Assembly (NCBI GenBank): GCA_002633005.1
Contig: NMRA01000001.1
Location: 2,022,933-2,086,932 of the forward strand
Reading direction: 5' to 3'
DNA: 64,000 bases
Source of the DNA: Phoronis australis
Lineage: Eukaryota > Phoronida > Phoronidae
The position numbers and the translations under genes were made by a program. Below the pieces are notes generated by a model, which was not told where the DNA came from, searched no databases, and saw only the letters and a program-made list of their open reading frames with translations. The number at the start of each line of letters is the position of its first letter. Position 1 is the stretch's first letter. Below are positions 51,101 to 62,550 of the stretch, in pieces.

Positions 51101-54100
51101 GGATTCAGAAAATGTATCCTTTTAAAGATTGAACAAGGAAGGTATGAAGATATTTAATGAAACATGCAAAGTTTGAAAAATTGACAAGTGCAATTAATAA
51201 ACAAAACAAGAGTTTACCTCAATCGAACCTTGCAATATGCTGATGATGTCACCACGGCCCTTTGCGTATGCAATGTCCACTGGTGTTCTGTTAAACTGTA
51301 AATTTACACGAGAGAGCTGATAACATAAAATGGCAACACACAAAATTTTTTGAAAATTTTTTAACAGGGCCAATGCTTTTGTACATGAAGAAATTGCAAT
51401 CACAAAATAAGAAATGTAAATAAACCATAAGGCATTCTCTTCACAATCCTAAAATTCAACCTTTCCATTAGACTAATTTTTTACTGAGGCACAAAAAGAA
51501 CCTTGTCATAAGTAAAAACATTTTTTTTTTCAATTAAACAACAAGATGAACATTATACCTTGTTTCCCTAAAAAATAATACATTTTAATCAAAGCAATAG
51601 ATTTAGACTGGATATCAGGTTAACTCCCGTCTCATTGGCACCCTGCTTGCAACAAAATCTATAGAATAGAACTCTAATATATCACCGTTATTATCTACTG
51701 AATCTAAAATGTCTGCAAACCTTGTCCACACAGTCGAGGTCAGCGCCATGACAAACCAAGAGACTAGCAACAGATGTGTGACCCTTCTCACAGGCCCAGT
51801 GGAGTGGTGTCATTTTCAGCTGAAACACGTATTCCACAATTGTAACAGTAATGGCGTCACACCTGCATTTCAGTTGCAGAAGCGCCGTACTTAGTCACTG
51901 CAATTGATAACTAACTGGGACACAAGTCATGAAGAGCATGCTATTCCCTCCCCCCCCCCCATATCAGGAGACATCATTACCGAGCAGAGTTTCAATTAAA
52001 ATTATACTGAACACTATATAAGTGGATCAAGAAAGGAAGATAACGCATGAAACAGTGTATTAAAGGAAAATATAAGCTTTACGGCCGAAAAATGCCTTTT
52101 GGGTTTATTGTTGTATGGTATGGACGTCTTGAAATTATTACCTTTGACAGGAACTATAAAACAACCAAATTCGTTCTTTTTATGATTTCAATACAAATCG
52201 CTTATTCTCCGTTATCTGGAAGACATTTACTAAAATCAAGGCGGGTGACTTTACCAGTTATGTATGCACAAGATACTCTGCTACTTCTCGAGTGGGATTT
52301 AGTTACGCCAGAAGTGAGGTAAACTGCAAACGTAGGGGTTGCAGTTTCAATTCCCTTTTCTCTCCGTTAATGTCCATTTACGTCAAAAAGTAACACCTAA
52401 GTTCCGTTCCCACTACAGTAAATAAAACCACAGAAAAGTAATTTTTTGTGACCGCAGTAAAATTGAAATAAAAATTTTGAGACTCACATTCAGTGAAACC
52501 GCATGTCCAAAGGTAATAGCCATAATACCTAAACAGCACTCAGCATAATTTGGTAGTAGCCCTTCGTTTACAAAAACTGCCTTAAAGACACGACTAGACT
52601 TTTTGTTAGCAAGCTTGATACTGGAACAGTCTCCTTTCTTCTGGTGTGCAGGAATGAAGTAAGAGATCGAGAGACACAACAAACAAACAAACAAACAAAC
52701 AAATACAAACAGTAGCTATATTTTGTGACTTCATGTCACATCATCAGGCAATGAGTGGAATGAACATATACAGAGAAAAGAAGCAGTGAAATACACGTGA
52801 CAGCAGGAAGAGGGGCATACAAGCAGAGAGTGTGAATGCAAAACACTGCAGGAAGACCGCAACCCTATCGAAACAGAGCCAGCCACACCTGTAAGGGCTG
52901 TTCCAGTAAAATCCGTGTGGGAGGGGGGGGGACGGCAGTAGAAATAAAAATTCATGGGTGGTGGTCTTTAGAAAAAAACTCAAATTATGGGTGGTCGTTC
53001 CTGTAAGAAGTGATGCATTAAAAATGGGTGGTATTTTTTGACCTGTTAATGTTGATAGTTTGGTTACTCCAGCTGTTAAAACTAAAAACAAAATGCAATT
53101 GGCAAATATCCTAACTTATCCCTGAACAAAAAAGCCCATATTGCCAGTGAACAGAGTGCAATGTGTTCACTAAGCCATTAATCAAGTCATGGGCAACTTG
53201 ATTTGAGCCAACTGTTTGTCTGCAGTCCTATTGAATTGAAAATATGCAACACTAAACTGGTGTTAACACATATAAGAAAATTGATGATTTTTAAATAAAA
53301 AGTATGAGGAGTAAGATAAACAAGTTCCAATATTCACTTGACATAGAAGTATAAAAGAGTTCGTGGAGACAGTTTGAGATTCATAGATCCTTATAATTGA
53401 AAAAATGTTCATTGAAATTATAGACACATGGTGAACAGAGACACCTGGTGGCTGCCAAAAGTATTGCTCACAGCTACTTTAGTTTTTGACAATATTGGAC
53501 AAGACAACTAGTTCTTGTCTGTCAATCATCTAAGTTGTTAACAGGTCCTCCTGGAGGCAATTTGTTTGCAAGTGTTGGATTTTATATTTTATCCTATCAA
53601 AAATAATTAAAAAATTGTGGGTCATGGGTTGGAGAAATAAATGAAAAATATGGGCGGTGGGTACGAAATAAAAGTGCCTTCCCCCCCCCTCCCATACAGA
53701 TTTTGCTGGAACAGCCCTAAGCTGTTCAGTCAACACAAATTTTTCGTGACTGATCAAAAGCAGTTCCAAAATCGTTAGCCGAAATAGGTCATTTTCAACA
53801 TAGAAAATGATGGTATTGTCTACTATTTCTTGCCTAGTTATTTTTCAGCCATGTTGGTGTACAAAGTGAGTTTGAATGGACCCCCCCCTGCAAGTGCATG
53901 GACAACCGTCGCGAGACAGAACACACCGTATGTCCAATGTAACGCTGTTCACAAGAATGAGGACAAAGACATTCGTCCATATGACATGCAAACTGGTAAA
54001 CAACATTACATTAGACCACTGGTCGTAGTCTTTCACGGCTGGGGTTGTTTGTCATAAGGTGACGAGACTTTATATTCTGATAATAACTGACTACATTCAA

Positions 54101-55255
54101 ACTATCACCAGGTTTGACTACCTTAACATTATCCCTAACAATCTTCTTAACCACATGTTCATAGATAATTGTTAGACATACACAATTCTTAGTGGTAAAA
54201 GTTCTAGGTTCAGTGTCTACATGGGAGTCGATCCTGGATATGAAAGACCTAATATGGTTGTCAACAAAAGAATTAGAATAACCATTGTTATATCTTTCGG
54301 TCTTTTACTTCATATTTGCCCACCAGAAGAAAGGAGATTGTTCTGAAATTCCGAACGTACCAGTACCAAGCTCGCTAACAAAAAGTCTAGTCCTGTCTTT
54401 AACGAAGTTTGAGTAAACAGTACTCAATATAAGTTTAACCAATGATGACTTTCATTCAGGTAAAGATACTGATTTTATATTTTTTGACAGATTTATAACA
54501 AGAACAGATAAAACAACAAAATAACCCAGTGAAAAAACATCTGTGGAATAACGTCAATCCTAAACGGTATTTTACAAATCACAGCAAATTTTAACATTTT
54601 AAGATTTAAGTAAGATTTCATTTTCCTACCATGTCTTTTGCGTCTACATCTGCAGAGTAGTTCAACAACAGTTCTACGATGTTCACATGACCCTCTTGTG
54701 AAGCTGCATGCAGTGGTGTGCGATCCACCTTGGTGCGGGCGTCCCTGCTGATGCCTGCACGCAACAAGACCTCCGCCGTGCCAATGTGGCCTGAACGGGA
54801 GCCAAAGTGAAGAGGAGACGTTCCTAGCTGAAATTGAACAAAATAAAACCAAATTCCAATTCAGGTTTTTGTAAAGAGTGATCAAAATAGATTCGTCTGC
54901 AGTTGTTAGTGGACAATATGACAAATTAGTCTTTGCCCAAGGAAAGAAGTTTCCAACACTAAAGCGCTGGTCCATTAAAGTTAACTTATTTGCAGTCTGC
55001 TAGTGCAATACAGCTTAAGTGTCCTGTTTAAAGGCACAGCCATATGACAGCAGAAGCCAGTAGTCAAATTAAAGGCCGAAATGGTTGATAAAATGGAAAT
55101 ATCGAGCTCTTTTCCAACCTAACAACCAATTTCAGACAACTACATACCCAGTCAGTTGTGAATGGCGCACCACTTGCCATCAAAGCCCGTACCTCCTCAG
55201 TGTTACCAGTTTTAGCAGCATCCAACAGCTTTTTACCCAAGTCCAGTAGAGACAT
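45172..55255 (-). CDS. GABPB1: GA-binding protein subunit beta (ankyrin-repeat partner of the ETS factor GABP alpha)
   Basis: Eleven coding exons with joining phases: 55255-55148, 54827-54630, 51819-51721, 51295-51218, 50671-50548, 49324-49220, 48138-48019, 47017-46929, 46610-46547, 46046-45970, 45306-45172, giving 398 residues. It starts [17 protein letters not shown], nearly the vertebrate GABPB start. Residues 5-160 hold about five ankyrin repeats ([56 protein letters not shown]), the surface that binds GABP alpha. Residues 217-228 ([12 protein letters not shown]) match the conserved activation segment. Residues about 309-328 ([15 protein letters not shown]) match the later conserved block. 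The final exon ends [13 protein letters not shown] and has no leucine zipper, unlike long vertebrate isoforms. It acts in the nucleus to activate mitochondrial and housekeeping genes. The start exon begins at acceptor 55265, so a non-coding first exon lies upstream. GABPB2 is the alternative orthologue name. Confidence 0.92.
45830..45880. repeat. AAT/GAT-rich microsatellite
   Basis: Interrupted ATAATA and GATAAT trinucleotide copies in the last GABPB intron. Confidence 0.8.
52556..52650 (-). mobile_element. Short Penelope-like element fragment
   Basis: The block from CTTAAAGACACGACTAGAC to CTCCTTTCTTCTGGTG is also present at about 54325-54420 in the longer Penelope-like fragment, in the same orientation. 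It lies in a GABPB intron. Confidence 0.45.
52676..52704. repeat. Simple repeat (CAAA)n
   Basis: About six tetranucleotide copies, directly beside the short Penelope-like fragment. Confidence 0.85.
52895..53717. mobile_element. PIF/Harbinger-like non-autonomous element
   Basis: 823 bp, starting GGGCTGTTCCAGTAAAATCC and ending, read back, GGGCTGTTCCAGCAAAATC. It is flanked by TAA on both sides (52892-52894 and 53718-53720). The 3-bp TWA duplication and GGGC terminus are typical of PIF/Harbinger elements. The ends carry G-rich or C-rich runs next to the terminal repeats. No transposase frame is visible. It lies in a GABPB intron. Confidence 0.8.
53877..54470 (-). mobile_element. Penelope-like retroelement fragment with GIY-YIG endonuclease remnant
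   Basis: Reading the minus strand with frame changes and one stop gives, in order: [29 protein letters not shown]; a region with KPGDSLN; then [21 protein letters not shown]. The last matches the GIY-YIG pattern (C..CY.G.T...L..R...H) at the C-terminus of Penelope-like element proteins, and the cysteines just before it fit the usual zinc-finger-like linker. The copy is decayed (stop and shifts) and lacks reverse transcriptase. It lies in a GABPB intron beside the Harbinger-like element. Confidence 0.65.
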
Positions 55256-55265
55256 TGTACTAGAA

Positions 55266-58049
55266 CTGAAAATATATACATTGTAATATTAGATAGTTTA
55301 ATATGGGACTTTTAACAGTGGTTGAATGGTTTATGGCGTTCCATAGGTATGGTCTTCAAGAGATCACTGATGGCAAAAACGACAAAGAGTTAAAAACTAA
55401 ATGATTCATATATATATATATATATGCAGGGTTGGTGTCAACACCCTCCCTATCAATGAAAAATGCAATGAAATTGAAAAGTACAAATTTTCATTCCGTG
55501 AGGCGCAATAAATTTCTTGATGAAAAAAACCCAAGCTAATTCATATTTTGTTCATTTTTGCACCTACTTAGTTTTACAACTTCGTAAGTTCCAATTTTTT
55601 ACGCCAAGTTCACGAGGGCCCTCTTTATTTCGCCTTCCTCACCTAGTACGATGCAGACGATTGATGCAAATGAGATGAAAACTCCAGTGATTTTATTGGT
55701 CAACCCAGTCTCGCGAAACTTCACACATAGTGACAAAGTGATAATTCACAAGACTAATAATAGTCATTCGGCAAGACTCTCGAGTGTGTAGGTTGTATGC
55801 TAGAACTAAAATGAAATGTGTACCCATTTGTTTTCAAAAAGTATATTTTGGATTCGTAAGTTATCATTTTCTTGATACTATAAAAAATAAGTAGCGCAAG
55901 TTTGCACGCAGATTTTACCACAGTCTTTTGATTGCTGTACATCATAGCAGATGATATGAATATCAGGGACTCCGAATGTACACGCCTGACAGCACTATTA
56001 TGTTCAGATTGGTAACATAAAAACATATTTGTGAACTTAATAATTATTCGTTTATTGTTCTTCCTTTGCTACGACATTTGTATAACAATATCTTCTCATG
56101 GTGATAGTGTTGTTTTTTGCATTTTTATAGCTATGATAGGAATTTCAAACAGGACGAACACAGGGACTAAAACAATTTGTCCTTGGGACTCAGTGGCAAA
56201 CCTGATATTAAACCTGCATTTCATCTTAGAAGCTGGTCTCAACATGTTCGTTACGGGAACTGGTGTCTGGGTTTGCAAAGAACTGACAGTACGAATATCT
56301 TACAAGCGTGCTCGACACATAAAGTGACCCGCTGTGACAAGCCAACTTATAGAGAGTTGGTCTGCAACAATAAACAAATGTGAATTCTTTCAAAGTCCTG
56401 AAATTACTATGAATTTGAATAAGGCAAAATTTGAGACCAATTTCACAACAGTAAGTGGTCTAAATCAATACTTGGTTTACAGCGGCTTTAAGTCTTGAAG
56501 TATTGCTGCAGTTCTGACATACCTATAGTGTTCTATTTAGTTTTCTGTTTAAATGTATTGTTCAGTTATTTTATTTAAATCTGATATTATCACGTGACTT
56601 ACGGTTGTATTGACCAATTAAGCCTCTCTACTAACTAACTAGGCAATGGGGAATAGCCCCTTAGCCAATCACTGTGAATGCTAGACTCCGCTTCATGGAG
56701 TCACTGGTTTGACTCCAAGCTAGCTAAACCAAAAAAGTATATAGACGACTTTCATGTAACACTGGTGCTCAACTAAGGTGGTACGCATGAAAATCTGAGA
56801 TGCATTTAAAGCAACCAGGTGGCAGATGAAAATGGTGCCAGCCTGGTGATGGTGGATGCGGAACACAGGAGAAGAATTGTCGAGGCCAAGGGCAAGGGCA
56901 AGGGCAAATTCCAGGGCATCCTTAGAAGATCTGAAACAGTGCAGCATGCTTGCGGCCTGTTTCTGCAGAAGGGGGGGAGTTGTGTCACATGACTTCTTAT
57001 TGTATCGTGCTATAAAGACCTTACTAAATTGTCTCTTGCCCCACAGGTTTGGACGCTAAACTCTGTCTCTGGTTTATGCCAGGGACCGCTGGGATGAACG
57101 AAGAAAAGTAAATCAGTAACAGCAAACATAAGTTGAATCAATAATTCTGCTTGAATTTTTAGTTTAGGAAGCACATCAGGAGTATGAACAAAATAAAACA
57201 TATTGACAGTCCAAGAAAATTTGTCAAATTGCTTGAAAGGTAAAATTCACCGCCATTTTTGCCCAAGAACGAGCGGAAGTTACATGTGACAAGGAACTTT
57301 TCACACTTTTTCGGTAATAGACGAAACTAATGTAACCTTTTATTGACTCACATAGCTTAAAGAGACGACTGTGTAACTGAAGAAATTTACCTCAGAAAGG
57401 TACTAGCAAAACCAGTTCAGGAAAACGGCATTAAACACATGAAAACCTAAGTTCTTGAAACCGGATGTATATTTGTTGTTCCGGAAGCTAACGCCGAACT
57501 ATTTTCCAGACTATTGTTATTCTTCCGCGTTTGTAATTGAATGGACAGAATACTGTTCTTCATCTTTTTGACGTATAAAAATAATTAATCCTATAAAAAC
57601 AACATTTAACGCTTGGAAACCAGTCTACTTTTAAAATATGTTTAGAATTACTTTTATACTTGGAGTAGAAGGAAACGATCACGGTCGTCTACTCACGTGA
57701 CTTTCCAGTATTTCCGTTTACGCATGCGTACTATGGTAAAACTTAGTGTGACCACACCTATTGTGTTCGCAGATCGTAGCTTGTCGCTGTATTTTGCACG
57801 CTTTATTAGATATTATTTTTTATTTGAGTGCGTAGAAATGTGCAAAAATAATCTGACTACCAGATCGTTTAATTTTTTCTGCTCGTTAAAAACTTTATCA
57901 TGACTTTTCGAGCAGTCGAAACGACCCCGGTCAGATTTTCCTGTCGACTCGTGCCGTCTGCTTCAATGCAACCGTCGTGACTAGTCATTGCCAAGGAACA
58001 GGATGTGTAGTTGACCGTGTACCGACCGTGGCTTTACTCCAATGTTGTT
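55266..58049. promoter_or_regulatory. Head-to-head upstream region shared by GABPB (minus) and TLNRD1 (plus)
   Basis: No coding exon recognised in the 2.8 kb between the two start codons. ETS-type sites are seen: GCGGAAGT at 57273-57280 and the palindromic core TTCCGGAAGC at 57479-57488. A YY1-like CCGCCATTTT lies at 57250-57259. An NRF1-like palindrome TACGCATGCGTA lies at 57719-57730 and an E-box TCACGTGA at 57693-57700. Together these look like a TATA-less housekeeping promoter. A stop (TAG at 58008-58010) closes the TLNRD1 frame upstream of its start. A non-coding first exon of GABPB must lie here, ending in a donor I could not fix. Site calls are by eye. Confidence 0.45.
55408..55425. 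repeat. (AT)n microsatellite
   Basis: About nine AT dinucleotides upstream of the first coding exon of GABPB, within its 5' untranslated intron. Confidence 0.85.
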
Positions 58050-61000
58050 ATGGTGTGTAAGGACAGTGAAAAGGTTGTAATGTCCACTACCTTTACAAGG
58101 GACGTGGTTTCGACTTGTGATCGCTCAATATCCAAAATGCAAGCGATTGCAGAACTCTTGTTATTGACCACCGATCTACGACCGGTAACCACAGACACTT
58201 TATCAGTATTCCGGGAGTCCTACACAAGCTGTAGAGACACAATTATAGCTCGTATAGGCGGCCTCAAAGTTCTTTCGAGAGATATAGACTTATACTTTCA
58301 AATGGTTCCACCGAGGTGGCCTGAGATTGTAAGTTGTATCACAGACATGTGTGAACTTGTCGTTGGATTTATTGAGTGTTGCAGTCACGCAGTGTATTTA
58401 TTTGGAATAAGTTACCCACAGTGCAGCCCAGCGCAACTTGGTATTGTTGATCGCTACAAGATTTGTCGTGCCAACATAGAAATCAAATTATGCTGTGATA
58501 GACTACACCATGCTTCCCGGACTTCTCCATTGGGGCAGTTGTCAAACATTTGTTCGGAAATGTCGAAACATCTAAGCGAGCTGACCGAATGTTGCCAGAA
58601 TGCCAGTGAACGCATTAGCTCTAGCCAGAGTCAAGATCAGTTCAAACTCTGTTTCAAGAGCATCACGTCAAGTGCAAGTTCATTAATGACTTGTATTAAA
58701 ACGTACGGCATGCTACCAACAGAGGAGAACCACCACATTGTGCTCGCGTTTGCCGAGGCTGTCATGGCCACGTGCAATGCTATGGTGACATTTGCAGCTG
58801 GTGATGACTATACTGGCATACGGGCTTTGTTTACGACTGAAGTCCGTGACATTCAGGCTGATATTTTAGGTATAAATGTTTTGCTTCATTTAAGTATCAG
58901 GGCTTGACATTAACCATCATCTGTGAAACTGATAGTTGACCAGGGGCGGATCTGCAAATTCATTGACTGGAAGCTTATTAAACCAGCCGCGTCATTTCGT
59001 TGCACCGTCAATAGTTTTTGGTCGTGCATCCCGAGGGGGGCTTAAAACCCTTCCTGATCAACTCATCGTTTTATTAATTTGACAGGCATTGCAGAATTAA
59101 AAGTATGATAGAAATTCTTCAGTGTGGAACAAAAATAATTGCTAAAATTACTATATGTTCTATTTTTCAGAGTCTTACAACATGGTTGCAAATTTTCAAA
59201 CTTTTGTCAAATCTTGTTTGGTAATAGTTATGCCATTCAAATCATGATAAAATCAAAGTAAATTTTTGTGAAATGTAAATTATTTTTTTGAGTAATTAAG
59301 CAAATAAAATTTCACATGTTCGCCAGTGTGTTCCAAACTGAAGAATTTTTACCACACACAATGCTTGAGGTTTATTTGTGATGTGTCAGAGGTTTATCAT
59401 GCTCAAAAAGCATTCCACAGACTCTGAACTCATCTCTGCTGTAGGAGTGTGGTTGGAGTTCAGGTTCCATGGTGTTTTTTGTGCACCGCAAGAGTCTTGT
59501 GGTGTGTGGTAAGGGTGGGCATGTGGTAAAGAGTCGCATGGTTTGCACTGGGACCCATGATTTTAGCAATGGAAATGTAAAATTGTGCACTTCTGCTGTT
59601 TAGGTGATTTAGGTTAACAGTGCAGCCTCACGGAATTCTGAGTTCTTCTAAAAGCAGTTGCATTTATGAAGTTTTCAATCAAGTATGGAAATTTAAAAAA
59701 ATGGAAATTTTGAAAAAAAAAATGAAATTTTGAAGAAAAAAAAATGGAAATTTTGAAAAAATGGAAATTTTGAAAAAAAATTGGAATTTTTGAAAAAAAG
59801 AAATTTTGAAAAAAATTACTCAGAGCATTTTGGAAAATTGTATCTAAAGTGTTATTAGTTATCTGAAAGTTCCGTAAGAATCCAATCAGCCAGTTCTGAG
59901 ATGTTATGGACCTACATAACCTTATTGAGAATACAACTCCAAAGACTTTCAATTTTTATTCAACAAACAAGCAATATCTGAAAAAGAGTATTGAAGGGTG
60001 CCACAAATGTGTCTGCTTTAATTATGCTTATTCCTAAAAAGTTTCTGGTTTTACCTTGTCAACTGTGAAAGGTGGGTATCTTTATTTTCAAGCATCTCCC
60101 GTATTTAAAATGTAGTCAACTACAACAATAAGTCATTTTTTAGAGTTATACGAACATTTTTTCCTAAAAAGAGTGATTGGACTCTCTTCCCATGACACCT
60201 CAGATCCACCAGTGTTCAGTGTGAAGTTGCATCATACACACTATGCCAACAGTGACAAATAAATTTCCTCATAATTTCTTTTCTTGAGTTGGTTGACAAA
60301 ATTATGCTGTGTGATAAATTGGTGAATTTGATTTCAAACTTGTAGATGCAGGATGAATTGTGAACGGAAACTCTCGTTTTCCGTTTTATAAACCAGAACT
60401 TGGTTTTAGTGTACCTGTAATTTGTTATTGTTTTTTGTTTTGTAAATTAGCAAATTCGGATTTACTATTTTAAACTGATCAATTATTTAAAAATCATGTG
60501 GAATCTCTTTATTTTTTTTCTTCAAATATGTCACAACTCCATTTTAATGATAACTTACTGCATGCCATGTTTATTGTATCTCAAAACTGCTACCTTCAGA
60601 GAGCAATAACAAGCTTTTGAACATGTCTGCTGAAAAACAATCGGATTCTTTTGTGACCAGAATTTAATGGATTTTATTCTTATTTTTTGTAGTTGACAAC
60701 CAAAAATATTTGAATTATAGTATCTGCTATTCAAATTATGTATATTCCATTTGAAATCTCCAATTCTACTTAAGAGGTCACATTCTATGAAATCTGTCTT
60801 TCTGTCATTCCAGAAAACTAGTTGAATACTACTCGGCAACAATGATCTTTGTTATGTGGAGGGGACATTCATCTTTGTCCTATGTGAGTCTGTGTTAGAG
60901 TTGAACATTTCTGCTGATTCATTTCCTTGTATTGTGTTGGCTTATTGCAAAAAAATAATGGTTTTCATGTTATCTACATTGTCTTTTTCATTCCAGGTGC

Positions 61001-61175
61001 GTGTATGAGCGTTGTGTCATCTTGCAATCAACTGCTAAAGACAATCAAAGAGCTTGCCCGAGATGCAGGTAGTGAATCCTATCTACAAAAGCTTGCCCAG
61101 TGCATGGAGGCTATCGGCACTACATCTACCAGGTTATCAGATGCTCTGCAGCATTATGAAGTGAATGGCAGATGA
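58050..61175 (+). CDS. TLNRD1: Talin rod domain-containing protein 1 (TLNRD1/MESDC1 orthologue)
   Basis: Two exons, 58050-58869 and 60997-61175 (phase 1 junction, GT/AG borders), give 332 residues against about 362 in human. ATG 58050 has a good context (G at -3, G at +4), and a stop lies 42 bases upstream in frame. Matches to the family include KMQAIAELLLLTTD, CRDTIIAR (residues 61-68), GIVDRYKICR, QFKLCFKS, and in exon 2 CMSVVSSCNQLL. The fold expected is a four-helix bundle inserted in a five-helix talin R7-R8-like bundle, which dimerises and bundles actin. The protein is cysteine-rich here. Vertebrate TLNRD1 is intronless as I know it, whereas this copy has a 2.1-kb intron. It is head to head with GABPB. 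Confidence 0.9.
59107..59353. mobile_element. MITE with GGTAAAAATTCTTCAGT-type termini, intronic copy
   Basis: 247 bp. The left end GATAGAAATTCTTCAGTGTG mirrors the right end, read back as GGTAAAAATTCTTCAGTTTG. Interior text (TAATTATT-like, then ATTTTCAAACTTTT) resembles the copy at 61401-61585. It lies in the TLNRD1 intron. Confidence 0.65.
59690..59816. repeat. Minisatellite, unit about 18-20 bp
   Basis: About six imperfect copies of TGGAAATTTTGAAAAAAAA, varying mainly in the A run. It lies in the TLNRD1 intron. Confidence 0.9.
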
Positions 61176-61400
61176 CAAGAACCCAGACACCTGTGGATTG
61201 ACTGAAGTACTGTGCTTGTATTCAGTGACATTGCAACAAAAACAAATCAAGCTTGTGTACCTTTGGATCAGTAGGTGGAAGTTCAACTTGTGTTGACCCC
61301 AAAGTGCTCAGTGTGACATTGTTTATCGACACCCTTTTGATAAAATGCTTAGTGCAATCAAACCAGCACATTTTGCATTCACTCTGCTAAAATTGGTTAT

Positions 61401-61585
61401 GATAAAAATTCTTCAGTTTGTTCCAAAAGTAATTATTTTTGGATTCTACCGTAGCTTATAACATTGCTAAATATTTCAAAATTTTTCCAAATGTTTGGTG
61501 ATAGTTGTATCGTATAAACCATACTAAACGTAATTTTTGTTAAAAATTGTGCACCCTATTTGCACCATACTGAAGAATTTTTACC
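61401..61585. mobile_element. MITE of the same family in the TLNRD1 3' untranslated region
   Basis: 185 bp, starting GATAAAAATTCTTCAGTTTG and ending ACTGAAGAATTTTTACC. It starts about 225 bases after the stop codon, so it is probably part of the mature transcript, where the ends could form a hairpin. Confidence 0.65.
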
Positions 61586-62544
61586 GTAGTCCTAGGTTTA
61601 AATTACATTTTGTTTCCCCAGATGTGAGACTGAGCACATATTGTATTCATGACAATAGAATTTTGATATTTGTAAAACCAAATCTCTTTTGGCAACAATA
61701 TTGCTTTGAAATTACTCGCACCAACTTATGGAATTGTACAATAACATTGTCTGTCTAAACAACACTTCTCAGTGGGCTGAAAGTGGAGTGAGTCAGGGAA
61801 AGGAAATTATCGCCATACAATTTTTTGTTCTAAAGTCATCTTCACATATGCGTTATACCTAAATAGATGAATTACCATCATGTTTTAATAAGCAGCAATG
61901 TTTTTGACCTGGGCCACCTCGGACACCACGGAAGGTGAGAGATTGATTTGTTGTATAGCTAGAACTATCAAAACCAAAGGAAGTTTAAACTCAATCAGTA
62001 TTACAGGACTTTGACAAACTGTTTGTTGTAAAGTTATCGTTGAACGGGATTTATTGTTATTGTACTCGGAGACGGAATGTGTTAGGGTAGTAATATGAAA
62101 CTTCCCAAGAGCTGACTATTGCGAAATACTCCAGCGCTACTCTTTAATTCGACACTGATGTTGCTCATCTGCCAGTCACTCATCTGTTACTTTCCTGTTG
62201 TTGAATTGGACAATCTGTTTTCATCAAATTCATTATCCTACTGGTCATTCTGATACCAACTAAGTGTTAATGTTTTCTAACGAATGCAATGCCAACATCA
62301 AGACTTTCGACAAACAGGACTAACATCTGTGACTCAATTCAGAAGTGGCTGACGTCCAAAAATTGAAGCAGTCACACAAAACCTTTTTCCTATGTCTGAG
62401 AATGAAGAGCGCGTTTTTCAAGACCACAGGAATAGTGCACCTAATGTAGCTGTGATTTCAGTGTCGTTGATCTTGGAAGTCATTGGGAAACTACAAGTTT
62501 GTAGATTTTTTCTTTTCTTATTTTAACAGGTGATACAGTTTGTT

Positions 62545-62550
62545 AATAAA
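62545..62550 (+). terminator. Candidate polyadenylation signal for TLNRD1
   Basis: AATAAA about 1.37 kb after the stop codon, followed by a T-rich stretch (GTTACTGTTTTAATG). A second AATAAA lies at 63190-63195. Confidence 0.4.

Noticed and set aside
58011-58049. Extension of TLNRD1 to position 58011
   Set aside because: That codon is TTG directly after a TAG stop; the first ATG in frame is at 58050.
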